Source of the DNA: Betaproteobacteria bacterium | Lineage (GTDB): Bacteria; Pseudomonadota; Gammaproteobacteria; Burkholderiales; Burkholderiaceae_C | NCBI GenBank assembly: GCA_005882155.1 | Contig: VBCQ01000477.1 | Span: forward strand, 1 to 9,245 | Direction: 5' to 3' | Length of the DNA stretch: 9,245 nucleotides | Shown here: positions 5,300 to 9,245 of the stretch, in pieces | Numbering within the stretch: the stretch's first letter is position 1 | Layout of the letters: each line of letters starts with the position of its first letter | Made by a program: the position numbers and the translations under genes | The notes under the pieces: generated by a model | The model's database searches: none | Seen by the model: only the letters and a program-made list of their open reading frames with translations | Told to the model about the DNA's origin: nothing

Positions 5300-6691
5300 T
5301 CAATCCTTCCAGCCTCCGCCCAAGACCTTGTACAGCGTGACGAGGTTCTGCAGCTGCTGCGCCTGCAGCTGGATCACCGCTTGCTGTGCCGCGAACAGCG
5401 TGCGCTGCGCATCGAGCACTTCGAGGCTGCTCGACGCGCCGTTGCGGTAGCGCAGCTCGGTCAGGCGCACGCGCACTTCTTCGGCGTGCGCTTGTGCGAG
5501 CTGGGCCCGCAGCTGCTCGCCCAATGTGGCGCGGCCGGCGAGCGAGTCGGCCACTTCGCGAAACGCGGTCTGGATCGCGCGCTCGTACTGCGCCAGCGCA
5601 ATGTCCCGGTTGACTCGGGCGACATCGAGGTTGGCCTGGTTGCGGCCGGCGTCGAACACCGTCAGCAGCGCTTGCGGCGCGAAGGTCCAGGCGAACGACC
5701 CGCTTTTGAACAGGCCCGACAGCTCGCTGCTCGCGGTGCCGGCGGTTCCGGTCAGGGTCACGCGCGGAAAGAACGCTGCGCGTGCCGCACCGATGTTGGC
5801 GTGCGCGGCGATCAGCTGCTGCTCGGCTTGGCGCACGTCGGGCCGGCGCGTCAGCACTTCTGACGGCACGCCGGCCGGCAGCTCGGGAAGCCCGGCGTCG
5901 ACGAGCAGGTCGCGTTGCGGTGGCAGATCGGCGGGCAGCGGCTGGCCGAGCAGCAGCGTGAGCGCGTCCTCGTCGACCGCACGTTGCCGCGTCTGCTGCG
6001 CCAACGCGACCTTTGCGGCCTCGAGCAGCGACTCGGCAAGTCGCAGGTCGAGCTCCGATGCGGCGCCGTTGTCGAACTTGAGGCGCGTGAGCTTGAACGA
6101 TTCTTCGCGCGTCGCCAGCGTCTGCCGCGTCACCGCGAGCAGCGCGTCGTCGGCGAGCAGGCTCAGGTGCGTGGTCGCGACCGCGGCGACGAGACTGATT
6201 TGCGCGGTCTTGCGCGCTTCCTCGCTCGCAACGTACTGCGCCAGCGCCGCCTCGCTGAGGTTGCGAATGCGGCCGAACAAGTCGAGCTCGTAACCGGTGA
6301 CGGCGAAGCCGACGCTGTAGGTGTTCGCGATGCGGCCGTTCGTGCCCGGGGCGCGTGAGCCGGCCGCGCCGACGCCGATGGTCGGCAGCTCGTCGGCGCG
6401 GCGCACTTGGTAGAGAGCGCGCGCCTGCTCGATGTTGAGCACGGCGATGCGCAGATCGCGGTTGTCGGCGAGTGCGATCGCAATCAGCCGTTGCAGCCGC
6501 GGCTCGGTGAAATAGCGCTGCCACTCGATGTCGGCCGCTGCCGGGTCGGCGAGAGGTGCACTCGCTGCTGACGGGAACGAGGCTGCCACCGGCGCGGCCG
6601 GTCGCTGGTAGCTGGGTGCGAGCGAGATGCAGCCGGCAAGCAATGTGATCGTCGCCGACGCTGCAACGATCGGCGTTCGGCGCTTACTCAT
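5300..6691 (-). CDS. RND efflux outer-membrane channel lipoprotein (OprM/NodT family)
   Basis: This 463-residue protein is the outer-membrane channel of the tripartite efflux system, a trimer that carries drugs from the pump and adaptor to the outside. The N-terminus is a lipoprotein signal: MSKRRT, a hydrophobic stretch, then lipobox LAGC with C21 as the acylated residue. Residue 22 is Ile, not Asp, so outer-membrane sorting is expected. ISLAPSYQRP follows, as in the NodT family. Two OEP repeats follow (about 60-245 and 270-455), rich in long helices. The C-terminus ends in LYKVLGGGW, a family hallmark. Length agrees with OprM-type channels (about 470). ATG at 6691 is chosen because it gives a proper signal peptide and has a Shine-Dalgarno (6695-6702); an in-frame ATG at 6712 would add seven residues. 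It overlaps the pump gene's end by 8 bp, so translation is probably coupled. It is the last gene of the operon, and a GC-rich hairpin lies right after its stop. Confidence 0.94.
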   Translation of the reverse strand: MSKRRTPIVAASATITLLAGCISLAPSYQRPAAPVAASFPSAASAPLADPAAADIEWQRYFTEPRLQRLIAIALADNRDLRIAVLNIEQARALYQVRRADELPTIGVGAAGSRAPGTNGRIANTYSVGFAVTGYELDLFGRIRNLSEAALAQYVASEEARKTAQISLVAAVATTHLSLLADDALLAVTRQTLATREESFKLTRLKFDNGAASELDLRLAESLLEAAKVALAQQTRQRAVDEDALTLLLGQPLPADLPPQRDLLVDAGLPELPAGVPSEVLTRRPDVRQAEQQLIAAHANIGAARAAFFPRVTLTGTAGTASSELSGLFKSGSFAWTFAPQALLTVFDAGRNQANLDVARVNRDIALAQYERAIQTAFREVADSLAGRATLGEQLRAQLAQAHAEEVRVRLTELRYRNGASSSLEVLDAQRTLFAAQQAVIQLQAQQLQNLVTLYKVLGGGWKD

Positions 6692-9245
6692 GCGCCCCCT
6701 TCGTCGCGGCATCGCTCGCAGCCGGCGGCGAGTCGAGCTCGTGCGTGTACATCTTGCGCTGGCGTTCGCTGCCCTTGAAGAAGCGCCGCACGACGACGAA
6801 GAACACCGGCACGAAGAAGACCGCGAGCAGCGTTGCGCTGGCCATGCCGCCCATCACGCCGGTGCCGATCGCGCGCTGGCTGGCCGACCCTGCGCCGCTC
6901 GACACGGCGAGCGGCAAGACGCCGAGGATGAACGCCATCGACGTCATCAGAATCGGCCGGAAGCGCAGGTGCGCTGCTTCGAGCACCGCCTCGACGGTGC
7001 TCTTGCCCTGCGCATGCAGGTCCTTCGCGAACTCGATGATCAGCACCGCGTTCTTCGCCGACAGCCCGATCACCGTGATCAGGCCGACCTTGAAATAGAT
7101 GTCGTTCGACAGCCCGCGCATGCTCGCCGCAAGCACGACGCCGAGCACGCCGAGCGGCACGACGAGGATGACCGAGAGCGGGATCGACCAGCTCTCGTAC
7201 AACGCGGCGAGGCAGAGGAACACCGCGAGCAGCGAGAAGCCGAGCAGGATGAAGGCGGTGCTGCCGGAGAGCTTTTCTTCGCGCGACTGGCCGGTCCATT
7301 CGTAGGCGAAACCCGCTGGAAGCTGCGCCGCGAGCCGCTCCATCTCGTCCATCGCTTCGCCGGTGCTGCGACCGGGTGCGGCGTCGCCGCCGATGCGCAT
7401 CGTCGGGTAGCCGTTGTAGCGGATCGTCTGCATCGGGCCCGTGATCCAGCGCGTCGTCGCGAATGCCGCGAGCGGCACCGGCTGGCCGCGGCTGTTGATT
7501 GCGTTCAGGCGCAGCAGGTCGTCGCTCTGCATGCGCGACGGCGCATCGGCCTGCACGATCACGCGCTGCAACCGGCCAGCGTTCGGAAAGTCGTTGACGT
7601 AGACCGAGCCGAGTGCGGTCGAGATCGCGGCGTTGATCGCATCGAAGCTGACGCCGAGCGCACTCGCCTTGTCGCGGTCGATCTCGAGCTGGAGCTGCGA
7701 CGCGTCTTCGAGACCGTCGGGGCGAACGCCGGTGATGACCTTGCTTTGCGCGGCGAGACCGAGCAGTTGATTGCGCGCCGCGACGAGCGCAGCATGGCCG
7801 TTGCCGCCGCGGTCCTGGAGCCGGAAGTTGAAGCCCGACGCGGTGCCGAGCTCGGGGATCGGCGGCGGGCTCAACGGAAAGATGAACGCATCGCGCACCC
7901 GCGACAGCGCACCGAACGCGCGCCCCGCGACCGACTGCGCCGCATGCTCGGTGCCTTTGCGGTCGGCCCAGTCCTTCAGCGTGACGAACGCGAGGCCGGC
8001 GTTCTGGCCCTGGCCCGAGAAGCTGAAGCCGAGCACGCTGACCATGCTCTCGACCTCGGGCTGCTTGAGGATGAAGGCTTCGACCTGCTGCATCACCTCG
8101 ACGGTGCGGTTGCGCGTCGCACCCGGCGGCAACTGCACGTTGACGATCATGTAGCCCTGGTCTTCGGCCGGCAGGAACGAACCCGGCAGCCGGTTGAAGA
8201 ACAGCACTACTGCGCCGATCACCGCCGCGTAGACGATCAACGAGCGCAGCGCCCGCTTGAGGATCCGCGCGACGAGCCCTTCATAGCGCTTGGCGGTGCG
8301 CGAGAAGCCGCGGTTGAACCAGCCGTAGAAGCCGGTCTTCTCGTGATGGTGGCCGGCCTCGACCGGCTTGAGCAGCGTTGCGCACAGCGCAGGCGTCAGC
8401 GACAGCGCCATGAACGCCGACAGTGAGATCGACGACAGCATCACGGTCGAGAACTGGCGATAGATGTTGCCGATCGAGCCGCTGAAAAACGCGAGCGGCA
8501 CGAACACCGAGACCAACACGACCGTCACGCCGACGATCGCGCCCTGGATCTGGCCCATCGCCTTGCGCGTCGCAGCGCGCGGCGGCAAGCCCTCTTCGCT
8601 CATGATGCGCTCGACGTTCTCGACCACGACGATCGCGTCGTCGACGACGATGCCGATCACGAGCACCATGCCGAACATCGTCAGCACGTTGATCGAAAAG
8701 CCGAGCGCGAGCAGCACGCCGAAGGTGCCGAGCAGCGCGATCGGAACGACGATCGTCGGGATCACCGTGTAGCGCCAGTTCTGCAGGAACAGGTACATCA
8801 CGAGGAAGACGAGCGCGACCGCTTCGAGCAGCGTCTCGACGACCTGGCGGATCGAGATCCGAACGAAGCGCGAGCTGTCGTACGGGATGCTGTACTTCAC
8901 GCCCTGCGGAAAGTAGCGCGCGAGCTCGTCCATCCGGGCGCGGATCGCGGTCGCGGCAGCGAGTGCGTTGCCGCTCGGCGAAAGCTGCACGCCGATGCCG
9001 GTTGACGGCTTGCCGTTCAGCCGCGCCGAGGTCGCGTAGTTCTGCGCGCCGAGCTCGATTCGCGCGACGTCGCGCAGCCGCACCGCCGAGCCGTCGGGGT
9101 TCGCGCGCAGCACGATGGCCCCGAACTGGTCGACGTTGCTCAGCTGGCCGTTGACGACGACGGTCGCGAAGATCGCCTGCCCGGCGACGTTCGGCAACTC
9201 GCCGATCGTGCCCGACGAGACCTGCGCGTTCTGGCTGCGGATCGC
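6684..9245 (-). CDS. RND multidrug efflux pump, AcrB/MexB (HAE1) family (5' end outside window)
   Basis: This is the inner-membrane proton/drug antiporter of the efflux system. 853 residues are visible. The frame stays open to base 9245, where it reads RSQNAQVSSG, matching the AcrB segment near residue 210, so about 200 N-terminal residues are missing. Proton-relay residues are intact: D202-D203 in VVDDAIVVVENVER (AcrB D407/D408), K731 in GLSAKNA (K940), and R761 and T768 in RFRPILMTS (R971, T978). The switch-loop phenylalanines are kept in GFSFSGQGQN. ALYESWSIP and GTGVMGGM also match the family. The C-terminal tail of about 30 residues after VVVRRFF is cytoplasmic and polar. Substrates of HAE1 pumps are hydrophobic and amphiphilic drugs, dyes, detergents or solvents; the exact range cannot be read from sequence. 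The stop is TAA at 6684-6686. The periplasmic adaptor gene should lie upstream, past the right edge. Confidence 0.96.
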   Translation of the reverse strand, partial: AIRSQNAQVSSGTIGELPNVAGQAIFATVVVNGQLSNVDQFGAIVLRANPDGSAVRLRDVARIELGAQNYATSARLNGKPSTGIGVQLSPSGNALAAATAIRARMDELARYFPQGVKYSIPYDSSRFVRISIRQVVETLLEAVALVFLVMYLFLQNWRYTVIPTIVVPIALLGTFGVLLALGFSINVLTMFGMVLVIGIVVDDAIVVVENVERIMSEEGLPPRAATRKAMGQIQGAIVGVTVVLVSVFVPLAFFSGSIGNIYRQFSTVMLSSISLSAFMALSLTPALCATLLKPVEAGHHHEKTGFYGWFNRGFSRTAKRYEGLVARILKRALRSLIVYAAVIGAVVLFFNRLPGSFLPAEDQGYMIVNVQLPPGATRNRTVEVMQQVEAFILKQPEVESMVSVLGFSFSGQGQNAGLAFVTLKDWADRKGTEHAAQSVAGRAFGALSRVRDAFIFPLSPPPIPELGTASGFNFRLQDRGGNGHAALVAARNQLLGLAAQSKVITGVRPDGLEDASQLQLEIDRDKASALGVSFDAINAAISTALGSVYVNDFPNAGRLQRVIVQADAPSRMQSDDLLRLNAINSRGQPVPLAAFATTRWITGPMQTIRYNGYPTMRIGGDAAPGRSTGEAMDEMERLAAQLPAGFAYEWTGQSREEKLSGSTAFILLGFSLLAVFLCLAALYESWSIPLSVILVVPLGVLGVVLAASMRGLSNDIYFKVGLITVIGLSAKNAVLIIEFAKDLHAQGKSTVEAVLEAAHLRFRPILMTSMAFILGVLPLAVSSGAGSASQRAIGTGVMGGMASATLLAVFFVPVFFVVVRRFFKGSERQRKMYTHELDSPPAASDAATKGAHE
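6695..6702 (-). promoter_or_regulatory. Shine-Dalgarno of the channel gene inside the pump gene
   Basis: On the minus strand it reads GAAGGGGG, three bases before the ATG at 6691 and wholly inside the last codons of the pump gene. With the 8 bp gene overlap, it supports coupled translation of pump and channel. Confidence 0.6.

Noticed and set aside
5211..6524. A second minus-strand frame of 437 codons inside the channel gene
   Set aside because: The translation is almost all Arg, Ala, Ser and Pro. The overlapping frame encodes the complete OprM-type protein with lipobox and C-terminal hallmark.
6627..8426. A plus-strand open frame of 599 codons opposite the efflux pump gene
   Set aside because: Its low-complexity Arg/Glu/Ala/His product has no domain and lies fully opposite a conserved AcrB-type sequence, so it is a shadow of that gene.
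1..9245. Search for a defence island, biosynthetic cluster, mobile element or other undescribed system
   Set aside because: All six genes belong to known families with intact key residues. Composition looks even across the window, and no integrase, transposase, toxin pair, array or repeat cluster is visible. Any novelty is at the regulatory level.

Overview
The window is GC-rich (roughly two-thirds G+C by eye), gene-dense chromosomal DNA. The protein families, base composition and codon use fit a beta-proteobacterium, most likely a Burkholderiales relative. That placement is inference from protein style; no rRNA or other marker gene is present. There are six protein genes. Two are cut by the window edges. 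I see no tRNA, rRNA, CRISPR array, insertion sequence, phage gene or attachment site. No gene-free stretch exceeds about 140 bases.

Layout. Bases 2-1231 (+) hold the C-terminal three quarters of a FAD-dependent dehydrogenase of the COG2509 type. Its 3' end overlaps by 44 bp the 3' end of a convergent gene (1188-1685, -) for a small single-pass membrane protein resembling FliL. Upstream of that gene on the same strand is an M20 family metallopeptidase (1793-3268, -). It is divergent from a short-chain dehydrogenase/reductase (3355-4311, +) across an 86 bp region that contains a perfect 9 bp inverted repeat and two mirror-image ribosome binding sites. The reductase converges, with a 5 bp gap, on a monoacylglycerol-lipase-type alpha/beta hydrolase (4317-5159, -). 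A 140 bp intergenic region follows. It carries a promoter candidate tight against the hydrolase start and a GC-rich hairpin of REP-like type. The rest (5300-9245, -) is the distal part of a tripartite RND multidrug efflux operon: the inner-membrane AcrB/MexB-type pump, cut by the right edge, followed with an 8 bp overlap by its OprM/NodT-type outer-membrane lipoprotein channel. The periplasmic adaptor gene and any repressor would be expected just beyond base 9245.

How the genes work together. Only the pump and the channel form a clear functional unit, exporting toxic compounds across both membranes. The peptidase/reductase pair may share control through the palindrome between them. The dehydrogenase, the FliL-like protein and the lipase look like independent housekeeping or accessory metabolic genes.

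I looked for an undescribed system and did not find a convincing one. The most checkable leads are regulatory: the palindrome between the divergent genes, a 13 bp motif shared by two promoters, a possible leaderless mRNA for the lipase, and a FliL-like gene away from flagellar genes.
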